Made by a program: the position numbers and the translations under genes
NCBI RefSeq assembly: GCF_020921035.1
Contig: NC_063157.1
Location: 4,956,501 to 5,020,500, forward strand
Reading direction: 5' to 3'
From: Rhodamnia argentea
Taxonomy: Eukaryota; Streptophyta; Magnoliopsida; Myrtales; Myrtaceae
DNA: 64,000 nucleotides
Notes under the pieces: generated by a model
Databases searched by the model: none
What the model was told of the DNA's origin: nothing
Seen by the model: the letters and a program-made list of their open reading frames with translations, nothing else
In this document: positions 9,887 through 22,136 of the stretch, piece after piece
Position numbering within the stretch: the stretch's first letter is position 1
How the letters are laid out: each line of letters starts with the position of its first letter

Positions 9887-11752
9887 TTATTGTTTTTCTT
9901 CAATTACTTCGCACTTTCCGCTTTCCTCTTCAGTCCCTCCGTTTTCTTCAACCAATTGGCACTGACAAACTTTCTCGTTTATGACTTCTTCGTTTTCGTT
10001 CCTCCTGTGATTAACGAGGAAGGAAACCACGTCCCTGAGGGCGACCTCCGGTTCGTCGCTCTTCATCAACTGCTCCGCTACTTCGGCCGGAGTGACTCTT
10101 GCCGCCGCGATCAAACTCTCGATCTGGTCGAAGAGCTCGTGGCGATCGATCCCGAGATAATTAGAAGCGAGAAGCCGGAACCCGCACGGGGTGCAATAGG
10201 ACATGTGAAGGTGCACGTCCATGCGCCCGGGGCGCAGCAGGGCCTGGTCTAACTTCTCCTTGTGGTTCGTCGTGAAGACTATGATCCGCTCATCCCCGCA
10301 GCTCGACCAAAGCCCGTCGATGAAGTTGAGCAATCCAGACAATGTCAGCTGTTCCACGAGACAAAAATTAATTTCGTAATGTGCAACAAACTGAAGTAAA
10401 CCTTATACCCGAAAAGAAAGCCAAGAAAATAAAAATACCGTACATCTTCTCGCGGATAACCATCCGGCATGATACTCATGCGCGCAGCTCGGGTTGCGGA
10501 CAACCTGTCTTGCAACTCAATGGTGCAATCGATGTCCTCGACCACCAATATGGACCGATTTGCAGTGGCAACGAGCAGCCTCCTGAGCTCCGCATTGCTA
10601 TGGAGCCCACTCAGCTCGAGGTCGTATATGTCGAAGTTCAAGTAATTGGCCATCGCCGCGACCAGGCTCGATTTCCCCGTGCCGGGCGGTCCGTACAATA
10701 AGTACCCTCTTTTCCACGCCTTGCCGACTCTCCTGTAGTACTCCTTCCGCTTCAAGAACCTCTCGAGATCGTCGACGATTGTCTTCTTGAGCTCTAGGTC
10801 CATGGCCAGCGTCTCAAATGTCGCCGGGTGATCGAGGTTCACCGAGGCCCACACATCCGAGCGATTACCTGTAGAGGAAAATGTTTGTGATGAAGAAATC
10901 GGGAGCAGAATCATAGTATGTTGTCTGTAGCAAGTACTTATCTTTGAAATGGTCCATTTAATTGCAAATTTACAATGTCTTTGATACTTCTGGGTAGTCC
11001 GATTAAATTAAAGAAGTTTTGTGAACTTAGTGTTTTTACTCCTGTCCACACTCGATCCACACTTCTAATAGCAGAATAAAAAATCTTCATAAATGATTTC
11101 GTCAGTTCCAACTTAATATTCGAAGATAGTTACCGCGATAGACGCGGTCGAAGCTCGGAGTGTAGAGCTTCAACGTCTTCTTCCCCTGCTTCATGGACTT
11201 GGCCTCGCCGAGGACAAACGGCAGATATGAATTCAGCACGATCTCCCTGTGTTTCTTGTGAAAACTGAGCTCGAAGTACTGAACTTCGTACTGAACCGAG
11301 GAGTTATGGCCGTGATGAACTCGGTAGCCCGAGTCGACTTGTCTCGACGCGCGAACCCACTTGAGCTCAACCCCATGAAACGTATCCACCAGCGCTTGAT
11401 TCCGGTCCATAGCCAGAGTGAAGTGGTTCTCCTTCGTGGGCTTGGACACCCGGATGCGCGTCGTCGAAGGGGTTTGCTTGGCAGCCAAGAACACCTGGGC
11501 CGCCTCGAAGAGCTCGTTTTGGATGAACCCGTCGTACTCATCGACGACCAGGGTCAATTCATTGGAGAAGCGAGAGAAGAAGCGGCGGATCCCGGAGAAG
11601 AGGAAGCCCTGGAACTCACGGGGGACGATCGTGTGGACCATCGACTGCACCACCATTGCGGTGGCCGTCACGGAGGCCGCGGCGGACAGCACCGCCTTGG
11701 CCACCGCGACGGCATTCTTGAAGTCGGTCGGAGTGGAGGCCGGGGTCGTCAT
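9887..11752 (-). CDS. AAA-ATPase, BCS1-like / AATP1 family
   Basis: Three exons on the minus strand: 11752-11134, 10868-10444 and 10348-9887. They have GT-AG introns and total 1506 nt (501 residues) with consistent phase. The N-terminal AAA-associated domain (about residues 10-130) precedes the ATPase core. Walker A is GPPGTGKS at 266-273, Walker B is ILVVEDID at 313-320, and the later core has LSGLLNFIDGLWSS and TTNHKEKLDQALLRPGRMD. A hydrophobic stretch near residues 15-40 could be a membrane anchor, as in plant BCS1-like proteins of mitochondrion or ER. Members of this family are often stress- or salicylate-responsive and usually occur in tandem clusters. The C-terminal tail is acidic. The loop between Walker B and LSGLL is short. 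Duplicate flanks at 8.2 and 15 kb suggest lost neighbours. Confidence 0.95.
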
Positions 11753-12620
11753 CTAAGCAGTTTGGCAACAGACGGTAATTGAGAAGCCGTTGATTATATG
11801 AGATATGTTTGGGTGGATGAGAGAACAGCGAAGTCGGTGTTGGAATTTATAGAGTGAGCTAGTGACATGGAAGCCAGACCGAGAGGCGCGCGGTCTTAAA
11901 GGAAAATTGGGGTGTTGCCTTCTTGACGAAGCTGGTTCCTGGAGTCAAAGTCTTCGTAGACTTTGACTTTGCCCTGCCAATTGCCGTGATGTTTCAGTCT
12001 TCTTGCCCTTGTAATAAGGCCCACGAAATTGTCCCAACTTAACGATCGGGGTTTTGGTACAAGGCGAAACCCCACATGGCGCATTCCGTTTCGATGGAGT
12101 CGCGCATCTTAATTTATCGCACGACGGGATCGGCTAATAGTTTGCCTCGAAGGGTGGACTTATTTGCCTCGATTAGAGAAAAAGAGGGCAAAAGCAAAGA
12201 CAGAAAAAGACGCCTTCGTGAGTATTTTCTTCTTATCGTCCTTTTTTTATTACTTTTCCCGGTTTGACCGCTAACTCCAAATTGCAGGAGACCTTTCCAA
12301 ACTTTTGAAGGCCGAGAATTCTTCCTGTGATCAATGAATTCCCGTAAAGCTACCAACGAAGCTGCTGTACCGAGACCATCCGCTACGCGTTTTCAACCAT
12401 CAGTGTCCACCGAGCTCTTTATGTGAAGAAAGGAAAGGAAAAGAAAATCCCTTGGTGGAATCCTCAGATCCATGGCCACACTCATGGTGTCCTCACGAGA
12501 AATTGTAACCAAAAGGAGCGACACGTGGGAGAGAAGTGGACAGGGCTTAACTTGAAGTGGGAAGCACAATCAGTAAAGGAGATATCACGTTTTGGAGCTC
12601 AATCTTTTCAATCCCGGTGA
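11753..12620. other. ATPase upstream region
   Basis: This stretch should hold the ATPase promoter. 11920-12020 (CTTCGTAGACTTTGACTTTG...GCCGTGATGTTTCAG) has a diverged copy at 15030-15115. Other ORFs here are short and unlike known proteins. No further gene is seen. Confidence 0.5.
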
Positions 12621-14195
12621 TTGCACTTGTGCTCGCCGGATTCGTTCTTGATTTTGCAGGTTCTTAACCGTCAACTAAACCCCCAACGTGACCTTGAGCT
12701 TCACCGTCGCTTGAGCTGTGTCCGCAAGATCCCCAGCCGGTCCAAAAGTTGCTAGCTTGGTTCATGAGTTTTGGGGCGAATCCAACTTGGAAAGGCAACC
12801 TTGGAAGATTTGGTATATTTCCTTATCTCTTAAAAATATTGCCTTGCCTATTTTTTCATATTTACATATAGCTTTGCATATCATATATTTGCATATCTGA
12901 GCATATCTTACATATTGCATAAGTGGATATCTTTTAAAAATACAGGTTGATTAGGAATTTTTCCTAATCCGCAACTTTTACCTATCGCATGGCTCTCAAA
13001 CCCAACATGTAGTGGATCCCTGTAGACAAAGTCAAAGCGCTTGATCCTTTGCCCCACACTTTGAGATGCTCCTCCCCGCCGATCAAGCGGTGACGCTGCT
13101 CGTTATAGGCTTAACTTTAAGCCACTAGCCTTCGGTTCGGATAAGTTAAGTCCCCTCGATCGATTCGTTCGGGTTGTCTTCCCGCCACACAATCGAGAAC
13201 GTCCATCTTTAGGATTATTGATAGAGGCAAGAGTTTGAGTTCAATCGTTAATTGTAGGATTACGAATTAAAGATTGGATTCAAATATTCAAGAAATATTT
13301 CAAAACTTGATTGATACACACACTTTCTTGATTGGCAGTGAATGACATTTTATCTACTTTTCTTATTTGAACTTGTTGATTGTCAATCGTTATCTTTTAG
13401 GATATATTGTCTTGCATTATATATTTTAAATTTCTAAAAGATATCGCATTTAGATAGTTTCTGCGTATGGACTAGATTGCATCTTCGAATTAGAATTATG
13501 TAGATTAAATTTGCATGTTTAATAAAATTAGATTATATTGCATTCTAGGGTAGAATTTGCATATCTAGATGAAATTTTATGCCTAAAACGACTCATCTTT
13601 AATAGGTTGGGGTTTAGGTTAATTCAAACCCTAAAATATGCAAGACAAAAATCACTTTGGTACAATTTTATTTAGAGTCATTCATAAATCTGAAAACACA
13701 AAAATAAATCATTCATGTCATGTCATCATGTATTATATGTCATCTTTGTCATGTCATATAGATTGCATTTAAGTTTATATTGCATATAGAATTGCATGCT
13801 TAGGATTTCCTTGCATTTAATTCAATTCAGTTGCATCTTAAATTAAATTCATGCATTGCATATAGGTTAGTTTTTGTCCCATTAAAAAGCAAAAATTCAA
13901 AAGTGAGAACAATTTGCCTTGGCGCATGCTCCCTTGCTTACATTCATTTTTGAATGTTCAATTAATTGATTGTGTACCCTCGTGATAACTTTTGTTAGTG
14001 GCTTAGGTTAAAATCAATTAATGTTGCATTCTCAAATGATTTTTCATGAAATAAAATGGTACGGAAAGGGCGTTAGAGTAATCTAGCGTAATCAAGTTTC
14101 CGGACTCTTAATCTCTAGTTCTTAGGAATAAAATAATTCTCCCGCTATTTTGTTTAGATTTCTAATCGACCTACCAAAAATAATTAGTGGCGACT
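12620..14195 (+). repeat. Possible Tat/Ogre-type LTR remnant
   Basis: The right edge shows TAGTGGCGACTCCAATTG at about 14186. This is the primer-binding-site environment typical of Tat/Ogre gypsy elements, directly after CTACCAAAAATAA. The AT-rich 1.5 kb to its left is non-coding and has no second copy here, so the left edge is a guess. No gag or pol follows, so it would be a solo or truncated LTR. Confidence 0.35.
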
Positions 14196-14990
14196 CCAAT
14201 TGAAAACATTTGCATGTTAATCACATTGAACCTTAAGTTCCGAATTGGTAGGGCTTAGGAAAGTTCGATTTAGGTTAGTTGAATAATTAACCTAATAATC
14301 CATACATTGTATATTAAATATATATTTTTATATATACATGATAAAATTATCATTTTTATGATTTCATAAATAAATAAATAAATAAATAATAGAAAGAGTC
14401 CTAGAATGAATTTATATAATAATTCTTTTAGACTTTGGTTTTAGTTTCTCACCAAAAAAAAAAAATTTTGCCTGGCCATGTTCAACACTTTCTAGTGAAT
14501 CATCCATCGGATTTATATACATGATAAATCCAATCAAGCGCTCTTTTTGGATTGACTCTGACTCTACAATTTGTCTCGATTGTCTACTTTTTCTTCCTCC
14601 CTTTCCATGAAATAGAGAAAGAGATGAAAAGCTTCTTATAAAATGGGTTTTCAGTGCGTAAAGCAATATAATGAGCTAGACTGGGTCAATGGGCCATTAG
14701 GAAGGCCCATGGGACTAGGGCAAATTTTGATTTTAGAGTATAAGATGTGCCTAAATTAATCCTGAGACATGCGAGTCCCAGCATGTCCCATTCGTTAATC
14801 GCGTGTCAGAAGCTCAGACGCGTGTTGGCACCCGTGCCCGACACGCGAAAAGTGCTTGCGGGGCATGTTCGCGCAACATAGATCATCTCACTTGGTTTAA
14901 CCATATAGTAACATGATTGAAGTCACATTGAATCCTTTTAGTTATGGGGGTTTTCAAGATATAAATATATAAAAATTTCCTATGGAAGAA
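14196..14990. other. AT-rich intergenic DNA with microsatellite
   Basis: An (ATAA)n-type microsatellite lies near 14365-14390. GC-rich 14760-14880 contains repeated CGCGTGT/ACACGCG stretches able to pair. No coding potential is seen. Confidence 0.4.
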
Positions 14991-14999
14991 CTGAAATTA

Positions 15000-16010
15000 G
15001 AAGCAAGCAATGATCCAACGATGAATCTCGTTCGTAGAAGGTTCTTAGTCCAAGTCTTCATGGACTTTTGACTTTGGCCCTCGTTATGATGCCGTGATGT
15101 TTCAGCCTTCTTGCACAGACCGCACGCGGTAATTTTCATTTCCCTTTCTCTTGGAGGGCGGTGGCAAATGTTAATACAACGTTAAGAGAAGGGATAGCGA
15201 GCTTAGACTTAAATTATTCGCGCCGGTATTGGAATCATATCCACCAGTCCCGTGTAATTATCTAATTTAATGATCGCATATCGATTTAGTTCAAATTCGA
15301 TAGTGTCGGCACGTTTATTGATTGACCACGTGATTGACTAGACCATGTAAAAATCGAGATTTTCTCTCTATAGATAGTGTCTGTTTTACAAGCTTTACAT
15401 TTCATAAATTGGTTAAGCATAGAATGATTTATTTGATGCTTTGTCCTTACCCCTTGCGGCGCGCTATGAATAAGATCCATGGACATAGAGAAGCAAAGAA
15501 GCTATCGGATTGGGTGGGTGGCTAAAGCCCAAAGGAAGAAAAGGACTTCTCACTAACTGGCTATCTTGTCCCTCGAAATCTACGGTGGATCTTTTAATAT
15601 TTGATGTGCACAAGCTTGCTTTGAATTAATGAAATTTTCAGTTCTTTGACTCAAAAAAAAAAAAAAAAAGTGGGAGTGATCATCAAGATCTCTATCGTTA
15701 GAAATGGCTATATTTTGCGTAGCCAGAACCTTTTCTAGCTTATTTTGCTTTGGCGAATTTTGTGTGCTTATCTCTGATTGATTAAATTCGAATGTTTTCG
15801 GCCTAACCATTCAAATACATGATTCCATGGAAGGCCCAAAAACATTGAGAAATCATCCATGTCGATTGTACCGCCGGCATGAAATGAATATCAATCGCGA
15901 AAAAATATCAAACAGGTTAAGTCCATCTAAAATATTTATCACATGAAATTTACCATAAGACCCCACATAATTAATGATTTGGATGATATTGACTCACACC
16001 GTATGTAGAT
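15000..16010. repeat. Second copy of the AAA-ATPase gene flanks, gene body missing
   Basis: 15030-15115 matches the region upstream of the ATPase start (11930-12015), including GCCGTGATGTTTCAG. 15240-15470 and 15870-15990 match 8200-8450 and 9660-9820, which lie on the 3' side of the same gene, including CCACATAATTAATGATT. This order is what remains between neighbouring copies of a tandem gene array. No ATPase coding sequence lies beside it. Confidence 0.6.
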
Positions 16011-17196
16011 CATGCAATAACAGCTTATCAAATGCTTTTTGTTTTTGAAGCCTCGAGAACCACTATCTTCATAGTTGGCTCACTTCCTAATGCATCGTGT
16101 ATCATCGTCACGTTCCATAGTTAATGCACCAAATTCCTTATGAATATGTGATTTCATGTACATTTATTTTCTCCTTGGTGGAAAAGAAATAACATAGTAA
16201 TTTCTTTTTATTGTGTTTAGAAACAATGGTAACGAGAAAGAATTGTTTAGAATGATAAAAAAAAAATCTTCGAAATAGATAGCGCTAAACCAATAATATC
16301 ACGAGAAAAAAAAGGGAAAGAATGTAAATATTTAAGCTAAAACACCATCTCTTCTTAGGCTCAAATTTCTAATTTCACAAAACCAAAATTGGTCAAAGGA
16401 AAAGATAAAATGGTAAAAGGCAAGAAGGTAAGCGCACATGACAAGTGACAACATTTATGGAGTAGCAAGAAATGCTTTTGGAGTAGAAATTTCTTTGATA
16501 ACGCAATTTTTAGAGCAAAAGTCTATTTGGTTACGTAACTTCATTTTTCTACTTTTGGAACATTTTTTTTTTCTCTAGAAAGTAGTTTTGGAGCCACTTG
16601 AAGAAATAAAAAAAAAATTACTACTCTCCAGAATAGGAAAATAAAATTCTGGCCATAAGTTGATTTTTAGAGCAGAAGTGTTGCCATGCGCATAAATCCC
16701 CACTCTCCCCTAGAAACCCCACTCTCTGAATTTACTTAATTGACCCTATAGTGCAATGACCAATTTCATATTCTCTAATTTTACCTCCTAACTTTATGAA
16801 TATATGCTTCTTGTTTTATCGAAAGAATAGCAAAAGGTGTGTTTAGTAGTTGTATTCTCGAAAAAAATTCGTACCATGGTTAAAAAAGAACAATATCGAG
16901 CATTCAATCTCTCCGACTTTTTATCATTAGTCCCATTATAATGTTGCACAAAGAATGAAATAATCGCACACGATCTGACCAAGAAAACAAAAACAAAAAA
17001 AAAACCAATCGCACACACTACGGTGCACGAAAAACTAAAATATGTTTATCGAGAATGAAGTATATTTTACTCACCTTGGAATGGTAAAAAGGAGAAAAAT
17101 GTCGACGAAACACAAGTTTAGTTTAGCAATTTGAGAGAGATTGTGGTAAAAATTGAATAAATGAAAGAACGGTTTAATGAAGAAAGGAGGAAAAAC
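16010..17196. other. AT-rich intergenic stretch
   Basis: I see no gene, known repeat or clear RNA here. ORFs are short and AT-driven. Confidence 0.4.
17191..17195 (-). terminator. Pol III T-tract terminator of tRNA-Ser
   Basis: Five T on the minus strand begin two bases beyond the discriminator base, the normal stop signal for RNA polymerase III. Confidence 0.8.
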
Positions 17197-17278
17197 CGTC
17201 GACAGCAGGGTTCGAACCTGCGCGGGCGAAGCCCAACAGATTTCAAGTCTGTCTCCTTAACCACTCGGACATATCGAC
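17197..17278 (-). tRNA. tRNA-Ser (UGA anticodon)
   Basis: The 82-nt minus-strand gene folds as a class II tRNA. Its acceptor stem GTCGATA pairs with TGTCGAC (with one G-T pair), followed by discriminator G at 17197. The anticodon loop is ACTTGAAATCT with anticodon TGA, there is a long variable arm (TGGGCTTCGCCCG), and the T loop is GGTTCGAACCC. There is no intron. Box A and B promoters are intact. A run of five T (plus strand A at 17191-17195) just past the 3' end is a Pol III terminator. It decodes UCA-type serine codons in the cytosol. Confidence 0.97.
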
Positions 17279-19003
17279 AACCTCTGATTCTGGGGTGCCC
17301 AAAAAGTAATAAAAAAAGTTTATCTTTTTCCTAAACATTTTTCCTTTCTCCCGCCCAAGCCTGGTCGCCATACTTATCTGCTTCCCAGTGTTGCCGCAAT
17401 GAAATGCCTTCTATCGAAAGTCATTCTTCGATTTTTTTATTAGACGATACAAGTTTCATGCTAATTTCGGACATAAAAAATTACAAATGAAAAAGAGAAT
17501 TGATAACTTCATTTGAAATGGTGCAAACCCCGCTAGAATCTAAAACAAAGTCCGAGAAAGTAAAGACACACGCCGAAATTTAATCGATGATACGAATCTA
17601 CAAAGTACAGCAAAGCGTCGAAATTCAATCCACGATGCTAATCTGAAAACTACAGCTACAACATAGGAATTGAAAGATAATTGAAAAACATCGTGTTTGT
17701 CTGTTCGTGGAGGCAAGCTCTCGAGCAGTTGAGCACGGTTTATAGTGCCTGTGCCTCTGACATAACAGCTTGAGAGTAGTTCTCCCGTTCCCGTGTTCTT
17801 ATGATGCCACAATCTTATCTTCAGGTGGTTGTTCCTTGAAAATGGCGCCTTGATCTTTCGCCCTTGTTGGGTTAACTTTGTTCCTTCTCCACGATCTGCT
17901 CGACTCCATTGCTCTTTTCACGAGTGATTCCAAGCTAGAATATCGTACCTGTTTCGTTCGGTGTCTCAATTGGTAACTTTTAGTTCTTTTTTCATCTATA
18001 TCTTTGTCGACTAGTTCCCGCTATGATAACCGTCAACCATACACCATCGTAAAGTAACATTTGATCCATGGTAGTCGATGTATATGAATATCGACAACTC
18101 TTTCATCAACAATGGCTCACGTATAATTACTTGTTTTATAACCACCTGTCTACTCAATGGGTTAAATTTTGGTGCAAAAATTTCTATAAATAAGCTAGCA
18201 TTTTCTTCTTTCCGATTGAGAATTCTGAAATTGATGGGAAAAATTAACAAAAAGAGTTTTTTTTTTTTTTTTGTTCCCTTCTCACCCCTTTTTTGAACCA
18301 GATCTAGAGAGGAAACTCGATTTCAACCTTCGATTAGAGACATATTTTCTTCCCATTTGAAAGGTCAAAGAGAAGGACCTTAAAACTTAAAAGTTGGGAT
18401 AGCAAACTTGTCTTAAATGCCCATCGATTTCCATCTTAACCCGTCGTTCTCCGACCAATTAGTGGTCCTTGCATAACTTGACGTTCATTAAGACAAACAC
18501 GAAAAACAAAAGAGAAGAAAACAAATCGCCAAAGTATCATGTCGCGTGTGCTGCATAGCTTGGTGCCCGACCATTTGGTTCTCCAAGAGGACAAAGAGAG
18601 CTGAGACACGGCATTGAACTGTCAAATATGATCTTTGTAATATAGTCTCATACATATATCTTATTTAATGCACGTATCGACAAAGGAAATTGCCATGATG
18701 ACAGCTGTTAAGACAATATATCGTACTCTTATTATTGCTTTTGCATGCGCGAGCAAATGCGAAAAGCCATAAACTAAAGGGCAAAGAAGGAGAGCATGTT
18801 CACCATGTGATGATATTATAGCTTTATTTATTTCGCCAAAAAATATTTTTTGCATTTTTTTGACTTTTGAATAGCTTAGAAAAATGAGCCAACGTACCAT
18901 AACTTAAATTCGAGAAAATGATTTCCTCTTTACAAAGTCGGAAATTGTTTTTCAACATATGACTAGGTATCAAAGTTTGGGTAAAAAACTCTTGCGCTTG
19001 GAT
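17279..19003. other. Intergenic stretch without recognisable genes
   Basis: ORFs of up to 90 codons exist (for example minus 17540-17812) but show no domain or conserved motif. No promoter or RNA gene could be supported. Confidence 0.4.
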
Positions 19004-19706
19004 TAGGGCTAATCGGTTCGAGGATAGTTGGTTCTCACCCTAGAATCGAGAACCGCTAGCTAGGAACCGATTCCGTAAAATGCGAACCGTGAACAACCCG
19101 TTCGTTCTATGGATCTACTTGATAACCAAACTACCGGTCCGGTCCGATTTCCGGTTGGATCCTAATTACAGTCCTAGCGAACATCAACATCAATTAAAAA
19201 AGAAAAAGGAACGAGTCCCTAGCGATTGAAGGAAGAAAATTTTCAATATTCAAGATAACGATGGGGACAACGATTTCGTACCATTGCTAAATGGAAATTT
19301 TTCAATATGTAAGATAACAAGCATTATGATATTTGCAAAAAGTTATTCCAAAAGGCACAGATTCACTTCAATGCGGCTATCTAGCTAAGCCTAAACCAAC
19401 GTACCATAATCTCGCTATATCATTGCGAGTTTTCATGTTCCATACTTCATGAAGTAAGGCATATCCAAAGTTATGCACTCAAATTAAAAGAATATACATT
19501 TGTATTATATAAAAAGATTGGTCCGGTTGGGCCGGTTGAATGATTCCCACTCGAAATCGGAAATCGAACCAAGACCCACCGGTTCCGTAAAATTGGAATC
19601 GAGAACCGGACCGTACCCGCCAATTACTATCCAAAATCAGCCGATTGGGTACGGTCCGATCTGGTTTCGATGAATCATGATTTTTTTGCTCACCCCTAGC
19701 TTGGAT
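18996..19706. mobile_element. Non-autonomous hAT-type element with exact 8-bp target duplication
   Basis: The element is 19004-19698 (695 bp), flanked by identical GCTTGGAT at 18996-19003 and 19699-19706. The left end starts TAGGGCTAATCGGTTC and the right end reads GCTCACCCCTA, sharing the TAGGG terminus. The subterminal parts are rich in CCGGTTC/GAACCGG, as in the other hAT elements of this window. It contains no transposase. Confidence 0.88.
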
Positions 19707-20340
19707 ATGGGAACTTCGACGCTCATTCCTAGGCCCTTGGCGTAGGGTTTGGGTCCTCGGTGCCTAGGTCCCAATCCATTGAGGCCGGGCCCAAGACATC
19801 GGTGCTTGTGCTCGAGTCCATCGAGACTTAGGTTTGAGCTTGACCTCGATGGACCTAGGCGCAAGCTTTGGGGACCGAGGCCCAATCTCAATGGATGCGA
19901 GTGCTGACACCAGAGTCCTATGCCCAACCTTGATGGTCCCGGATGTAGGCGTCGGGCAACGGGGCCTAGCCTCAATGTACCTTGGCCCGGGCACCGAGGA
20001 TTGGGGTCCAGCCTCTATGGACTCAGGCATGGGCGTCAAGGTGGGACCTAATCTTGGGAGTCATGTTTGGGGCCTACCATCCATGGACCCAAGCACGAGT
20101 GTCAATGCTAAAGTCCCCGGCCCGGCCTCGATTAACTCGGGGTTGGGCACCGAGGTCTCGGTCCCAGGCGCGGGTGTCCGGAGTTAGGCTTAATGGACAT
20201 AAGCCCAGCCTTTGTAAATTCAGGTGAGTGTGTCGGGGATCAAGGCACGAGCACCAAGTTCTCGAGCTCGGTTTCGGTGGACCCAAGACCACCGAGAGTT
20301 AGGAATCCATGCTTGAGATCCTAGTGCCCATGCAAGTTCC
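19707..20340. repeat. Degenerate GC-rich minisatellite, about 42-bp period
   Basis: A phrase like CCTCAATGGACCTAGG recurs near 19845, 19886, 19928, 19971, 20012, 20080 and 20124, with GCACCGAGG-type spacers, giving a period near 42 bp with much divergence. The high GC and divisible-by-three period leave long open frames on both strands, which are not genes. Confidence 0.7.
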
Positions 20341-22136
20341 TCGATCGCTTACGCGCAAGTCATGGGTACTCGAATAATGTATGTCTATTTAGGAAAATCA
20401 CTTTTATACCAAACGATGAAAAATATTTTTAAGTTCATTTTCTAGTTTTAGCCAAAAACGAAAGATATTGTCATTTTTCTGAACAAGAACTTTCCATCCG
20501 ACGTGACTCCCTTGTAGAGTCTCAAAATACGGAACACAAAGAACTGATCCTTATTTTTTTTCCCTCTCTCACGAGAGGGAAAAATATGGAACAAAAGAGT
20601 TTGTCCTTTTCGTTCTTATTTTATTTTTGGAACAAAAGAATTTGTCTTTTTTTTTTTTTTTTGTGTGTCCCTCTTTTTCCTTCCCAGACGTCCTTTTTCT
20701 GTCGCACATGTCGTTATTCTGCCGGCCTGATAGAAAAATAATTATGACGTCCCCATCACTAAAATTATTGGAGCTAAAGATAATAATTTTCTTCTCGCCG
20801 ATTTGAACACGAAAATGATGGGATGATGCTGAACTAGTGAATACGACATTTCTATTGAGTGAAAACCAAATCAGATTTGGATTGCCCAAAAGGAGACGAG
20901 GCCTTTCCCTTGTTTTAGAAATATACACACCAAACTCGCAAACCCTTTTGGACCATCAGTAACCCCCACATAGCATCCACGTGAGAAACGTGCCATATAT
21001 ATGAAATCCAATTGCTTGATTTTTATTCATTTTTTTATATGTTTTCTTGATAGGGACATTTGAGTCTTTAACCAAGATTGATTGGCGCATTTGAGTCAAG
21101 CCAACTAAAAAGGATAGCAAATGGGGTTGGCCAGCGTATCCAAAATATCTCGATTTTCCGAATATCAATTATATTTTAACACGAAAAGACCGCGTACCAA
21201 CAACTATAGTTTATTAAGTTCTTTTCTTGTAGAGGCAATGTAGACTTATACGAATTCTATTTGCCATGATTTTTAAAAGACGTTTCCATTTCTAACTCGA
21301 TCGAGAGAAAAAAAAATCTTCGTGACCCGTTAAGAATCTAAAGAAATTATGATTTTGGGGAAAAAAGATCTTCGACCAAGCATAGTAATATGTAGATGCT
21401 GATCCGAGATTGATGAGCGGGCTTTGAGATTTCTAGGTACGGATTTTCGAGAGTGGATTACTATTCTTCTTGCACTATTCAATCCAACCAATTTCATTTA
21501 TGAGCTATCCTCATTGCGGCATGTATTTTATCCGATTCCAAAGTTACGGCGAACTTTATGGGATTTTATGATAACAAATTTCAAATTTATCCAAAAATGG
21601 GAAGTAAAATCCTTCCATGCAAGCAAACAGCCAGCAAAGAAACAAAGCAAAACCTCTGTCGCTGCATCGCGATGGGGGCGCGAGGTCATGTACACAGGTC
21701 GATCGTCCCGCTCATCGACATCCGTCGAGAACACTTCTGTCCTTATCCCATGATCCCTCCTCGTCAATCCGCGACAGCGGGACTCGCGAATTTCATGTAC
21801 CCCGCTGAGGGGTCGCCACGCCACAGAACCAAACACTAGTTCAGCTTCAAGATCGGCAATCCAACATGGCCAACACTGGAAGGACAAAGAATCTATTTTT
21901 AGTCTAAAGCAAAGCAAAAAAAAAAAAGTGTAAAGGCAAGAGCAGACAATCCCTTGTCGTTGTCATCATCAACCATCCATTCCCTGCTCCTCTTTCCCAT
22001 AATAAAAATCACCCCCACCAAAAGCTCGCTCGATGAAAAGGCGAGACTTTTCTCTCCAACGACGAAAAATCGTGCGAACCCATTTCAAGAAGCGGAATCG
22101 GCGTCGAAGCTCGTCCTTTGAGGCTTGCTGTGACCG
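20341..22136. other. Intergenic stretch and presumed 5' region of the MFS gene
   Basis: No gene is recognised. The last 150 bases before 22137 are probably 5'UTR/promoter of the transporter. ORFs on either strand at 21.5-21.9 kb lack recognisable motifs. Confidence 0.4.

Noticed and set aside
19637..20292. Several overlapping ORFs of 72-117 codons on both strands
   Set aside because: They come from a GC-rich minisatellite with a period divisible by three and show repetitive composition without any domain.
21528..21917. 129-codon minus-strand ORF
   Set aside because: It has no motif, and similar-size plus-strand ORFs overlap it; it is not supported as a gene.
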